A stretch of DNA of 64,000 nt, from contig JAWZYU010000010.1 in the NCBI GenBank assembly GCA_038380435.1, positions 46,410,135 to 46,474,134 on the forward strand, given 5' to 3'. The position numbers and the translations under genes are program-made. The DNA comes from Ryuthela nishihirai. Lineage: Eukaryota > Arthropoda > Arachnida > Araneae > Heptathelidae. The notes below the pieces were generated by a model. It saw only the letters and a list, made by a program, of their open reading frames with translations. It searched no databases and had not been told where the DNA came from. Of the stretch, positions 11,487-23,702 are shown piece after piece. Within the stretch, counting starts at the first letter, position 1, and every line of letters begins with the position of its first letter.

Positions 11487-11775
11487 CATCATTTCATCCT
11501 CAAGCAGCCATGGGCTACTGAGGTACAACCAGATTGTGCAATTTATTTCTCCAAACACATCCATCCAAAACTAATCTGCTGTATCTGGCCACTGTAGACC
11601 AATTCTAACGAGGTCCTGTTTGACATTGTTCGTCTACTGCATTCTAGGTGTCCCATTCTTTCTGAATCCTTTAGGCACACTATTCATAACCCTATTCGCT
11701 AATCTCTAGTTGTGGACACGGGCAACACGGACAAACCAACTGAGTCTCTCTCTGTACGATATGCTGCTCAAACGA
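11484..11775 (-). mobile_element. RTE-like LINE copy E, 3'-end fragment
   Basis: About 290 bp matching the extreme 3' end of the LINE: a short GAT tail, the GCTGCTTGAGG end and the C-terminal coding block. It is strongly diverged and 5'-truncated. Confidence 0.85.
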
Positions 11776-11987
11776 GGTCTAATAAATTCATTTCTTTACT
11801 TAAAAGCGTTAGCTTTATTTACCCACTAAAAACCATTTCCTTTTCAATATCAAATGTATTTAATATATGATTAAACAATCTAAAAGTCAAAAGCAGTAAA
11901 TGGCGCTGCAAAACATGGCTCTCAAATATAATAAGAAATGTTTTACAACATTTGCACAAAATAAGAGCATATTACTCTGCTTTACTT

Positions 11988-12117
11988 AGCATCTCAGACG
12001 ACCAAGACTTCAAAATTGCTTAATGTAAGCTAGCAACAGGTGTTACTTTGGAAGCATCTCAGACGACCAAGACTTCAAAATTGCTTAATGTAAGCTAGCA
12101 ACAGGTGTTACTTTGGA
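11988..12117. repeat. Exact 65-bp tandem duplication
   Basis: Units 11988-12052 and 12053-12117 are identical head-to-tail copies, so the duplication is very recent (or an assembly effect). It lies in the first intron of gene A, about 300 bp downstream of the signal-peptide exon. Confidence 0.95.
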
Positions 12118-12424
12118 ATGCAGTTTGGAAAAACTACATTTAAAAAAGCATAGTAATCTGAAAATGACTGTAGAAACGAATCTCATGGGAATGATAATGT
12201 CATTGTTGAACTGTGTTCCTGAATGCCTATCTTTATCTCAACCCTTGATTATTAACCAGCTGGATGCACAAGTGTGCATTTAATCATTTTCACTACAGAG
12301 CTTACTCGTACCTTCTTAATAATGAAAGTTCCCTTGGAAACTGAAACATTCCCCTTGAAATTAAATCATTCTCTCTTTTTCAATTCCTGGGTATACAATA
12401 ACTTTGAAGACTGAAATTACTTAC

Positions 12425-12485
12425 CTTCGCAGGTAGCTGAAACCAACAGAGCTACAACTGAAATTGCTGTTCGCATTACTGCCAT
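12425..12485 (-). CDS. Signal-peptide first exon of gene A
   Basis: A short first coding exon, 61 nt. ATG at 12485 opens 20 codons starting MAVMRTAISVVALL and ending SATCE. This is a basic start, a hydrophobic core and a small-residue cleavage region typical of a secretory signal peptide. It ends at a consensus donor (GAAG|GTAAG) in phase 1, matching the phase-1 acceptor of the CBM14 exon at 1231. Splicing the two gives a secreted chitin-binding protein with an 11.2-kb first intron. No upstream in-frame ATG competes convincingly, though an in-frame Met at codon 4 could also start. Because it is so short, the call rests on phase match, donor quality and signal-peptide shape together. It could alternatively be an internal promoter/first exon of a longer gene that also uses the upstream CBM14 exons. 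Confidence 0.65.
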
Positions 12486-12559
12486 TCCAATTGCTAACAC
12501 TTCATGAAGAATCTTTTGAGTAATTGTCCTTTGCTGGCAGGTCTCTTAAAAGTCTGTGG

Positions 12560-12587
12560 ACTGCCAAAGAAATAGTGTGCTTTTAAA
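12560..12587 (-). promoter_or_regulatory. Candidate core promoter of gene A
   Basis: On the minus strand TTTAAAAG (12587-12580) lies 25 bases before an arthropod initiator-like GCAGTCC (A at 12562). This is about 77 nt upstream of the ATG at 12485. It is weak sequence evidence only. Confidence 0.25.
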
Positions 12588-12589
12588 CA

Positions 12590-15240
12590 ACGCTCACCTC
12601 CAAAATTCGTTAGAGAAAGAGCAAAAAGTATAAGATAGAGATATAAATGAGCCATTGCTCAATGATTCGAGAGCATCTTCATGAGTAATCCCCTCCACAG
12701 AAAGATAAAGATAAATTCTTGGGAAAAAAAGTCACCAACCTTAAAATAACTACGTTGTCGAACATCGGAATATGCTTTTCATTGCTCCTTTCTATCATTT
12801 CAGCAATTCCAGTTGCTGTGGGATTTGCCATATCGTAAAATAAATGAAATGCTTTGAAGGGCTGAGGAGTGGTAAGCTTATCTTTGGCGTAATAACCAAA
12901 AGTCGTTAATTCCACTCTTCTTTTGATAACGAATTTGCGTCAGGGATTCTATCTGCCTGAAGGCGATATAGAGTTCTGTTTCAATTTGTGAATTTGCATA
13001 AATCATTTTGAGCTAAACCGCGAAATTAGGAACACTAATCACGAAAGTATTACTAAACTTAAAAAAGGGTTTCGGTTGTTTGACAGTTCTAGTTAAAATA
13101 TGCTATCCTTGGTGTAGATGAATGCAGGATTTTGGATTTAATGACTGTGCAATTAAACTGCGGGAGTTTATTATGCATTCCTAATTACAGCAGAACTTTC
13201 GAAACTACGGTCCTATGATAAATGATGGTAAACGACGGAATTTATACCTGATGTTTATTTTTCTTAATAACAAAGAGCTTTTAGGATGCAATAAATTTAA
13301 TTGGTTTAAATTCGGATACGACTGTCTGGTAACTTTGGTTGTTTAAATAAGGATAGTTTTCAAAGAACCAATACAATATTAAATTTAGAAGTCTCAGTTT
13401 TGGAACTATAGCGGAAAATCCCTAATAAAAATTATAAACATTTCTTACGTACGATCTTACTATCCTTATATGCGATTTTTGAATTATATAGCTTTTAAAC
13501 ATACGATTATTAAAAGTGACAGTAGAATTATTTGCTTTGATTAAGCTGTCGCTCATTCAGCTTAAATTTTATCACTGTATGATATCAAACGATTATTTAA
13601 TTCAATTTGTTAAATGACATTAAAACACGCTGATGATTATAACGTAATAAATTAGATTCATCGCTCGGAACGTTGAATACATTTGCAGAATTGTGCGTTT
13701 TAAATGAAACATATGAATAAAAACATATCGTCTCTGGCGAATATAGAATGTTTCTAGTTTATCATTTTCCACCTTAAACGACTTCTAACGTTAGATATTC
13801 GAACTAAAACCTAGAACCTAGAAATTCGAACTACAGGACGACTGGAAAAAGTGCAAATAGTCATTAGTGCCTTTCAAACCAACAAGGAAATTTTTTCATT
13901 AATCCCGTAAAAAAATAAAGTAACATTTGCCGACTCCACCCACTTCAGGCAATGAGTGAAAACACTGTTATCAATTAACCACTCTACCGTACCATATATT
14001 TTTTTTAATTTCTAGCAGAAATATATAATTTACAATAATTATTTGAACTGGTGATCATTTTCCACTTCTAGTTTTCTCTAGCTGTATAAATTAAACCCAT
14101 TGGAAGATTGGGCGGAGGTCAATTGTAACATTTCATTAGCACTTATCAAACCAAAAAATAATTTTTCACTTATCGCTAAAACCAAAAATAAAGTTTAACC
14201 TCTACAGGCGGTGGACAAAGTAATAGCTGTAGCTCGATTTTAAAAACAAACCGAAAACGATTGATTTTCAGTTGTCGACTTCTGTTTCTTTGAAAGAATC
14301 ATCTGAGCAGTGAGTTCTACCAGTAGTAGGGGGTTTCCAGCTATCAGGAATTTTAGTAATAGCGGTTATTGGATAGCTAATTTGTAATATCCACTGGATA
14401 ACTTTTAAATAAAAGGATTAAAAAAATGATTCAATCACTGACAATCTAATAAAAAGTTTCAGTTAATGGCTACACAAATTAATTACAATTTAATGTCTTA
14501 TTACTCCCAATTCCTTATGTTTTTTTTATGGTTAGAGTTCAGAATCACTAACGCTTTAATGGAAAAATCAGGAAAAGGAGACCTAACCTTGATGCTGAAA
14601 TTGACTGAATCAAAAAAATGTTTATTTCTGCATCGTTTGAAGTGGGCTTCACTGGTTTAATTTCCTTATAGAGTAAATCTGGGTTTTATGTTCTCTTACA
14701 TATTTACTTCAAAAGATTAATTTTTTTCTTGAATGTTTTACGTTCAGTTATTGTTTTTTACAACAGACATTGCCTCTAAAATATACAAATTTAATTCAAC
14801 TTCAAATAAAATTTCCTTATCGGGAAGTTTAATTTTGGTTTGGTATTTCTTCATCTGAATGTACACTGAACTCATTAGGATAGAGACGATTCAAGAGAGA
14901 ATTGTAGCGGCACTCAAGCATTTGATGGATCTATAAGGCATTTGATTAAACATGTAGTATTCTCAGTTTTCCTAGCTTTCGATGTGATTATCAATTGACT
15001 CGAGTAAATTGTAACTTATTTCGGATTTTATTTCTCCGTTTTTCGTTTTTCAAAAGAACAAAATTCCTTCAACTCGAAAGAAATTGCAATATTCGATCAG
15101 TCCCAAATGTTTTCTTCGGGGTCCCTCGGGCCATCCCGTATTGCTTTCTAAAATCAAGTTTCTCATTATAATAGAACAGGAGATAAAATTTGAGATTGCT
15201 TTTTTTTTTTCAGAACAAATAACATATTGCAAAATTATGG
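12590..15240. other. Upstream/intergenic AT-rich region; one diverged direct repeat
   Basis: No gene supported. Segments at about 13.74-13.99 kb and 14.06-14.23 kb share words in the same order ('ATCATTTTCCAC', 'TCATTAGYRCYTWTCAAACCAA', 'AAAATAAAGT'), so they are an old direct duplication of unknown origin. Open frames at 12679-12915 (-) and 14466-14660 (+) show no recognisable domain. Confidence 0.45.
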
Positions 15241-15249
15241 CAAAGATAG

Positions 15250-17048
15250 ATAACACTAGAGAACATATTCAAACTTTTTTTTGTAACAATAGCCAAATAG
15301 AATGTTTTTAACTAATATCTGAGTGCTGAATTGAAATATGGCTGTGAAAAATCTGCAGCACGTAGTTTTTTTTAAATTACGGACTGATGTATTTCAAATT
15401 TCAATCAATACGCATATCTGGGAAATGAAAATAAATGTAACTATTTTATTAAATTGCAACTTAAAACTCATTAATTAATTACATGATTACAGTGAAAAAC
15501 ATTAGAAGCATCATATTATAGACCACTGTATATAAAATAACAAATGAAATAATATTGAAATGCATAATGAGAAAATATAGGTAACGATCTTTTATACTTA
15601 CAAGAAGTTCATTTTTGTCTTTTATGTGCTGAGGTATCTTCCTTATGCAAGAACCAGCAGTAGTCATCCATCTGGGTCCCACCTGCCTTAGTATCTCTCC
15701 TCCATAGTTCGGATATCCTGGTGAAATCTTTACCTTGCTCATCACTGACAGCGCCTATGCTTTTGGGAAAGAGGTCGAGATGTGAGTGCAAGAAATGGAT
15801 CTTCAAAGACATTCAGCAGCCAAGATTTTCATAGTTTTTGAGAAGATCTTGAATGAGCTGATGGTAGTTTTCCTCTTTGTGATTCCCCAAAATAATTTTG
15901 TGATTCCATGCAGCACGCTTATTAATATTCGAAGACAGTATTATTCAGTAAGTTCCGATCGTAGGACCCACAAAGATCCCTTCTTTGAGTTTGGCATCAT
16001 TTAGTTTTGGAAAAAAAAATTTCAAGTTCAAAAACCCTTTACCAGTTTTGTCCATAGCCTTTACAAAGTTTCTCATAAGTCCCAGTTCGATGTGTAGTGG
16101 TGGGAGCAGAACATCAGAGGGAGCTTATATCTCGCATTACTCTTTCCAGGAATAAAAACATCTCTTTTGGGCCAGTCTTTTGTCTTAAATTTTGTTATAA
16201 AAACATGTCTTTTGGGCCAGTCTCCACTTTTGTTTTGAAGTGTTCCTTTCTGGGTTTACTGTCCCACAAACACAGAAAACAGCAAACTTTTGTGAAGACT
16301 TCTTGAAGCCCGGAGCAAGAGAGATATGACTTTTGGTATAAGAAGATCTTCTCCATGAGGAATGGAGAACATTTGGACATTGCATTTTGCTTTAGTTCTT
16401 TTTTGCCCGACACTTTAGTTAACAAAAATAGCAATCATGCAAAGGGCTAGTTGGCTCACGCGAAACCATTGGAACCTGTAAAAGGAATGGATTTTACTTA
16501 TCTTTCAACCATTCACTCAGGCCAACAAAGCACGAAATGCAGCACACATGTGAGCCCATGTTTTGTCCTGATTTCCAATATGACATCCAAAATACAAGTT
16601 ATAGACTTTCTTCACAATCTTTGTCAAAGAACGACCCTGGGATTTTAAAATATAATTTTCACACACGTAACAAAACTTATCTGGGACATTAACACATCCG
16701 CGACACTGCCTTTGTGCCATTTAAACGTCAAAATTCACTCTTCAGCGTACAGAACGAGTTACAATGAAAACAAGAAAGGCGGTCTAGGTTAATCTACTGT
16801 TACATGTTTTCTCCCATTTGGCAATCAATGTTGCCAGCCACAAAAATTAAATTATCTAGTATCCTCCCAGTTGCCTGGAGGTGTTTGTATAGGAAGACCT
16901 TAATAGGAGTCAAAATCACCAATAACATAAAAACGTGACGTGCTAGCCATTTTCTAAGGCTAGAACTGAAATCAGCACCTGAAAAAAAAACGTTAAAGGC
17001 AGCTACAATTGTTCATGTTATAAAAACCTTGTAAGCCATTGTAGTCAT
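15250..17048 (-). mobile_element. Uncharacterised coding repeat, copy 1 (internally deleted)
   Basis: Minus-strand copy of the repeat also found at 28.83 and 56.85 kb. It shares the 5' UTR-like lead ('TTTTTATAACATGAAC' near 17.03 kb), the coding region and 3' sequence down to about 15250. Compared with copy 3 it lacks about 535 bp: sequence equivalent to 57603 joins directly to sequence equivalent to 58138. This removes the segment with the two conserved Asp motifs, so it looks like a non-autonomous deletion derivative. No terminal inverted repeat or target-site duplication was identified. Confidence 0.8.
15609..16720 (-). pseudogene. Repeat-encoded protein of unknown function, copy 1 remnant
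   Basis: The start is ATG at 16720. The N-terminus has two CxxC pairs (QCRGC and FCYVC) suggesting a zinc-binding knuckle, then a YFGCHIG/DQDKTW block. After frame shifts comes CCFLCLWDS (about 16.27 kb). The C-terminal block is SLKIHFLHSH, GAVSDEQG and DYCWFL, ending KRQK at the stop near 15609. Several shifts and a central deletion make it a relic. The family is a multi-copy one I associate with arthropod and cnidarian genomes; I cannot assign a function from memory. Confidence 0.72.
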
Positions 17049-17587
17049 AATCTCTGAAGATGTAAACAGGGATCCCTTACCAAGTAAATACCCAATTGGA
17101 GAAGGAAAAAATATATGTATATAAATATATTTTCACAACACTAGTAATAAAATATTAGTGTTTCACGTACTAATTTTCCAGATTTAAATTAAAGCTTCAA
17201 TATTACTATGATTCAACAGTAAAAACTTTAGATTTTAATATATAGTGTCATGCTTTCAATAGACTTTAAATCTACTGGCAAAGAATTATAGAGCTTTTCT
17301 GCCATAAAAAACCTTGTACTATATTTTTTTGAGTAAGGAACTGAAGTATCTGTAAATATCCAGGAATCGAGTATCTCTCGCAAATGTTTTATTAATCTAA
17401 ACTCTCTGGTTTTTATTAAATGTTTTAATATATGTAGTAGATGAAGCTTCCAAATTTGTAAAATCCCTAAATTTTTACAAATATTCTCATGCTTTCAAAC
17501 TTTATCATTCTTTTCAGGCATATCATTGCATAATTTTGATCATACTTTAAATGTTTCAGTATAGAGAAGTAAATGTTTCAACGTTGA
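17049..17587. other. AT-rich spacer
   Basis: Low-complexity AT-rich DNA between the coding repeat copy 1 and SINE1 copy 2. Nothing recognised. Confidence 0.5.
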
Positions 17588-18048
17588 GTGGGTTGGGTTA
17601 CCTCTGAGCGGCACTTTTTTACATACCATGGGCTAAATGGCTAGGTCACATGGACCCCGATGGTTCAGAGAAGGTTGGGGGAGGGGACCCACTGGAACAG
17701 CTGTTGGGAAATAGATGGTAGCTTCCCGGCAAGGCCATCCAGCGTGTTCTTTAACGTGCACAGTGTAAGCACTGGAACAGTTGTTGGGAGATAGATGGTA
17801 GCTTCCCGTCAAGGCCATCCAGCGTGTTCTTTAACGTGCACAGAGTATGGCTCTCCCGCATGCGGCCACTGTTTAGCGTCCCATCCGACGGGATGGACGG
17901 CGGCCTATTCCAAGCTCATTCGGTGTCCCCTACTGACCGTGGGCGGGGAATTTTGCGGAGATAAATTTCAACGCTGACCCAGATGGGACTCGAACCTTGG
18001 AACTACAGATTACGAGCCTGGCGCTCTAACGACTGAGCCACCCCCGCC
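17588..18048 (-). mobile_element. SINE1 copy 2 with internal 80-bp duplication
   Basis: Minus-oriented SINE1: the tail (GGGTTGGGTT) is at the left and the tRNA head ends at 'GAGCCACCCCCGCC' on the right. It is longer than the family length because an 80-bp body segment is duplicated in tandem (17691-17770 and 17771-17850). Confidence 0.9.
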
Positions 18049-21000
18049 TATCTTTCAACCTAAGATATTACTGAACTAAATTCAAGATATCAATCAAATA
18101 TATCTATAGCACAATTTCTGATACTATTTGTTCAATATTTAAAGAGCTGTAGAAGTTTTGATATTTAAAAACTGCAATGTCAGTCATAGGAATTGAACAC
18201 AGAAGTTAATTGATATTTAAGAAGTATTGATAGTTTGTGTATGCAACTCAGTATTCGTAATCTTTCTACTGTCATAACATGGAAATTTTCTATTTTTTTG
18301 TGTCTAGGCAGTATATAGCGAGAATTACTTTCATTTAAAGTTGTTCGAATTTTGGTTTGCAACCAAATTATTTTAACTGATTAAATATTTCAGTCTTCAT
18401 ATCACTTTGCAAAACGAACGAATATTATTAGAAAGTGAGATTTAAATATATTTAATTGAATATCATGCCTTCCGTCAAATTTTCCATAAGAAGCTTATTT
18501 AATCCGTAACTGACCCAGACTAGATCTCTGTAACCCAGCACTAATAAAAATCCTTTATATTACTATTGTTCTGTAGCAGTTATGGGTTAAGAAGTTGAGA
18601 TATAAATTTGATTACCTATAGTCAAAACACTGAACTCTGTCTATTAAAGGGATCACCGATTGTGCAGAAATCTTAGATGGAACTACCACTAGTGATGATC
18701 AATACAACTAGTTTAATATCAAGTTAAAGATGGAAAGAATTAGGGAAAACGGATGAATCAGGAGGAGATTTAAAGAGGAAAATTTCGCTTCCACGTCTTT
18801 TAGGATTATCAGATTCTATCCAAATGTGAATTTCTATCATCAGGTGTTCAAGAGGAAGTAAAAGTATTTGTAACTGAAAGCTCTAGCACATGGATTACTG
18901 AAGTGAAACCCACAAATAGTACCTTAATTTTTTAATATAATTAGTTACTTCATCACACTATTAAAATGCTTTTTCTGTCTTTTGATCATTATCTCTGAAA
19001 CGCTCTGTATGTCATCCATTTCTAATCCTTCAACCTGAAATTTACACCTAGACTATCATTATGATCCTCACAAAACTCATAAATTTTGGATCTCTCTCAA
19101 TAGACGGTCCCATTCCAGGAGTTCCATTTTTTTGTACACAAATGGAAGGCTGAAAAAAAAAGGAGAATCAAGAGACATTTACGAAAGTATTTACACGAAA
19201 TATTGTGATTAGAGAGCCTTTATTTTTTGCGAGATGATAATGTAATATTAGATGTAGAACATCACATGTTTTTCAATAAAGTTGTATAAAGGCAAAAAAT
19301 TCCTTAAATATTGATTGCAGTTTTAATGAAACCCAAAAAAATCAAGGCCCATTTCAACGGGCTTAATCTGTTTGTTATGAATGGAAAATGCCAGTAAGGA
19401 AATTTATAACGTGTACTGTTTTATCACAAAACAATGACTATTAATTGAGTATCTCCCCAAATGTATTTCAAAGGAACATATGTGGGGACCTCTGTTCTGA
19501 AGTTTTCCCCTTTTCTAGAAACCTTTCCGGGAACATTCTTGAAATACATATTATTATGATATATAAACGTTTATAGCATGCTTGAAAAAGAATCTGAAAA
19601 TTTTATTATTACTTCAATGAAAACTTCAAAACAGTATCTTTTGAAATAAGCCCTTTTTAGAGGAAATATATAGCTGATGGTAAATTACAGATTTAAATTG
19701 CATTTGTTAAAATATTGATTTTTCTATCATAACGTTTTGAATTTAAAGCAAAATAATGAAAAATAAACAATGTTTTTTTGTTGTTGAAGAGATTATGGCA
19801 AAATATAACTCTGAAGTTCATAGGTGCTCTTTTTTAGCGGTTGATAGATGTATTATAAATATCTTTTTATTCCACGGGTAATTATTCGTCCCTTATTGGA
19901 CATCCATGGCAAAAAAAGGGAGTCATATCCTTCTAACATTGCATTTTAGATTGTTGAATTGATAAATCAATGAGTAAGAAAAATATCCTTTAAAAAGTTT
20001 TTCTATTTTGAAAAGTAACAAATTGATATGTTTCAAGCGCCAATAGTTAATTTTAAATTTATGCTTTTAATTAATTAACTTACGCCGTAATTTGTCTCCA
20101 AATATACCTGCATTTAAGATTGTTGGTTAAGAACAGGAAAAATATTTTGAATTGTTCAGATGACGTATAGTTTCAGGTTACTGAAGGAGGAAGAAATTTC
20201 TAGAGCGGAAAACTAAAGACCTGTGAATAAAGCAAAGATCAAATATTTGGAAGCAATATATTAACTCAAGAGTCATATGCTGCAGCTGCTTCATGTCAAG
20301 TTGGTCACAACAACATTGTAGCAAGAGTCTGATAAATGCTCTTTGTGATTTATTGCATCTTCTTCTACTGCGTTGCTGGCACATGTCAGCCTGGATGGTC
20401 CCGATGTCTGAACGAGCTTACAGAGCTTTAAGGATTTGCTGAAATATTTATGAGAGGAGAGTGATGGACGAAAACACCTTTAAGGCACCTGGTTTAGTTT
20501 AGCTCTATTTTGTTTTCTAATCTGCATCCTGTTAGAGAAAAAAAAAGATTATTCCTTCCTGTAATCGCAAAAAAGTTTTTGAAAATTACTCTTTACACTT
20601 GTAGTCTTAAGAGTGGTTCTTTCGATGTGTGGTAAAATTGCCTAGGTTTGCCTCATATTTCGGTTTACACAATTCAATTAAGAGTCGTTCAATTAAGAGT
20701 CGTTCAGCTCTAGCAACTGAAATGATTTATAGCTGTTGTTTCATCAAAGCTTCCCTCAAGCGGAAAAGATCATAATAAATCTATATTCAACTCGTTTCAT
20801 AGGAAGACAGCATAGCTATCTATTAGATGGCCTGTGTTTTTGCTTTGACTTTCGATATTAGTTGATGATTGATATCTTTATGGTTGCACAGAAATGATGA
20901 ACGTTTAAATGATTTTGAAAGTGACTGATCGTTAAGGGTAAATTGTTAAATTTTTGTTAGTTTCATTCGTCCTTAAACTAAACAATTTAACCTATATATG

Positions 21001-22200
21001 ACAAAATTCTGGACGAGATTACTTTGAAGATAAGGTGTTGCACTCTATTTAAGAAAGCGTAACCATTTTGAAGTTTGCTCATAATAGTGGGTTAGCTTCA
21101 GCAGCAAACTCCAACCTATAATCGATTGTTTTACCTCTGAACTTCTTTAGCTCAGAGGTTCTTTCTAAATCAGTCCATTGCTAAATATGATTATTTGAAA
21201 AATCAAAAGTCAAAAATAAAATTATTTGACTTTCGAGCTGTTATGACTAGAACTGAAGGAACGTGACAGGGATTCAAATGGATGCTTGTGGGACCAAAAT
21301 ACTTCGGTGCCCCGTTTATGAGAACAAGTGGACGTAAGAAGTGAGACCAAAATTTACACGTTTTGCTAAAGATACCGAGGCTATTTTGCTCAGTTTTGAG
21401 CGGCCCTGTACAGAGTGAGGTGTAATTCTTATTCACTAAGCTAGTTGTTCCCAACATTTTTGGGCTGAAAGCCCTTTTCATTTTTTCTAATGCCTCTCTT
21501 TATCGAAGGCCGTTATTTAAAACTAACAGAGTCAGTGCCATTTCATGAGTCTTGTAAGTGGGGGTGCACAAGCAGAAGGAGTTAGAAGTAATAAAATATT
21601 ACCACCATTGTAAAATACTAATTTGTTTGAAAGTGCTATTATTAATAACTAATAACCTAATATGCTAATTGATTAAAAAGAAGCTTTTCATTTACTGAGC
21701 AAATAATAATAAAACAATGAAATATAATTAAAAATTGAACTACATGCTTAACCAATTTCGACCGAAAATTATGTGTACAATTCTTAAAAACTGCTAAAAA
21801 TAAAAAAAGAAGTGCGACTAAAATAATAAAATGCAGCGTACGCTTCATTTAGTATATATCTTTAATATGTACGTTATTGCAACTAATTTTATCTTATCCT
21901 ATTGAGAGGAAGATGCAAAAATGTACACTACAATCGCTCAATACGTAACAACAACACGAACTGCAAAATATCAAGTGTGTAAATATACATGAACAATATA
22001 TTTCTGAATGGTCAGCAGTTGCGAGGATTTGAAAAGGAAGAATAAAACATTTACATATGGTTAACAGCAAAGAAGAGGAAAACTATATACAAGAGATGTC
22101 TCTGCATTTTAGGCTGAGGGAAATAAATAATGATATAAATGTGAAGCTGTAATACCATTTTGACAACTATAAGCACAATACCTAAATGAAAATTAAAACT
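18049..22200. other. 4.1-kb AT-rich region without a supported gene
   Basis: No open frame with coding character, no SINE/LINE match and no exon signature. A word near 21440 ('GTTGTTCCCAACATTTTTGGGCT') resembles hAT terminal sequences, but no partner terminus was found. It probably lies between the 47-kb exon and the 12.4-kb exon, so is intronic or intergenic. Confidence 0.45.
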
Positions 22201-22206
22201 TAAAAT

Positions 22207-22570
22207 GTGTTAAAAATTTAGATAAACGACTTTCTTTTGCCCAACATTAAAAATGTATAAAGTTGGAGACATCACAACATCAGGAGGTAGAGTTCGAAAT
22301 TTGACCAACTCAGAATATGAAGGAATGTTGTTTGCAGTTTGTTCTAGCATGAGGAATATGAATACATAGCGATGCCTCCTTTGTTCTGCTAGGATACAAA
22401 ACATGAATTAAAGTCTCGGCCGTATTTGAATAGATGAGGTTGTTAAAGATTTTGTAGCAGATTTTTAAATCATGAAACAACCTCCTCCATCCCAAACAGT
22501 GAATATTGAGAACTTTTAATCGTTCAGCGTAGCTTAAACCCAAATCTAATTGAGATGGATGATACATTGA
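22207..22570 (-). mobile_element. C-terminal remnant of a CR1/jockey-type LINE protein
   Basis: Two overlapping minus frames read YAERLKVLNIHCLGWRRL, then DLKICYKIFNNLI, then after a shift SELVKFRTLPPDVVMSPTL and FNVGQKK. This matches the pattern after the RT domain in CR1/L2/jockey-group LINEs ('YxxRLxxLxLxxLxxRR', 'DLxxxYKI', 'WNxLPxxVVxAxS'). No RT core remains. The assignment to clade is tentative. Confidence 0.6.
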
Positions 22571-22735
22571 TCATTGGGGAGCCATTGATAAAAGAAAATT
22601 AATATCTGCTACTTGGATACTTACATATAATAACATATTACGGGATAAAACAAAGTTTGCACAATAAAAAAACACCTTCGCTAGTGATCGAATTTGATTC
22701 GAGGGTCTTTCAATTCCAAATCAAAAAGTGATAGT
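22571..22735. other. Spacer
   Basis: Short AT-rich stretch between the LINE remnant and SINE1 copy 3. Confidence 0.4.
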
Positions 22736-23030
22736 GAGGCGGAAGTTGGCTAGGTCGGTAGCGCCAGGTTCATAATCTGCAGTTCCCAGGTTCGAGTCCC
22801 ACGTGTGCCTGCGTACGAACCTCCACCGTCGGTGAGAAACAGGACACCAATGGGGAGAGCCATACCCTGTGCATGTTCAAGAGCAAATTAGATGGCCTTT
22901 ACGGGAGGTATACATCTTTCTCCTAACAGCTATACTTCTCCAACTTTCTCTAAGCGCTTGGGGACCTTATGGTCGGGCCATATAGCCATTGTATTCAAAA
23001 AGGGACTTTCAGAAGTAAAACAACCCAATT
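22736..23030 (+). mobile_element. SINE1 copy 3, internally deleted
   Basis: The head retains 'GTCGGTAGCGCCAGG' and the B box GGTTCGAGTCC. The segment after the head is rearranged and shortened, and the body resumes at 'GAGAGCCATACCCTGTGCA'. The tail is AAAACAACCCAA. About 295 bp instead of about 385. Confidence 0.85.
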
Positions 23031-23702
23031 CAAAAAGTAATAGTATCGAAATGTTTCAGAAATCAACTGTTAAAATAAATTATTAGGATATGTATACGGC
23101 AAATGTTTAGCACTTTATTGTGATAAATTGCATATTGATCTCTGATGAGTTATTTAATTAAAAAAAAAATTAGAGACGTTAAGCATTTTTCAAGACATGT
23201 CTTCTGGAAGATATTTAAAAACCGTTTACTCTGCGGAATCATATAAATGCAATATTGAGTTTATTTTTTAGAAAATTATAGCTGTTTATTGTATACTGTA
23301 TTTGGATTACTTTAAGCGTTTTAGTTTCGTAGGACTTGATTTTGTATTAAAAAGTTAGGGGAAATAATAAAGGCAAATTATCATTAATCTGAATAGGATA
23401 TTAAGTTGTATAGTATAGCAATCGTAAATGTGAAATTAAAAGATGTATATATGACTAAACTGACAGTAGTTCTCGTTTTTTCTCTTCTAAAACGTTTCGA
23501 CACAGAGTTGCTTCTTGCACAGAAATGAAAATTTCTGATTAGCTGTGGTTTCCTGTCGATTACACTTACAAAGCATGTTACATTCACCTGAAGGGTCTTG
23601 GTTAAATTCTTTTATAGCTAATACAAAGAAGTTAGAAACTTAGGAATTAAACACTCGATTCTTTCCCCATTTTAAATCACTCTGACTCAGTTATTTAATT
23701 AC
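23031..23702. other. AT-rich spacer
   Basis: No gene or element recognised. The minus open frame at 23384-23587 lacks recognisable features. Confidence 0.45.

Noticed and set aside
12679..12915. 78-codon minus frame upstream of the gene A signal exon
   Set aside because: No domain, no splice signals joining it to the signal exon, and it would sit 5' of the probable promoter.
17990..18048. Possible tRNA gene (A- and B-box-like sequence on the minus strand)
   Set aside because: It is the head of a SINE1 copy; the acceptor stem does not pair and the SINE body follows directly. The same applies to the other SINE1 heads.
21430..21490. hAT-like terminus 'GTTCCCAACATTTTTGGGCT'
   Set aside because: No matching inverted terminus or 8-bp duplication was found nearby, so no element is called.
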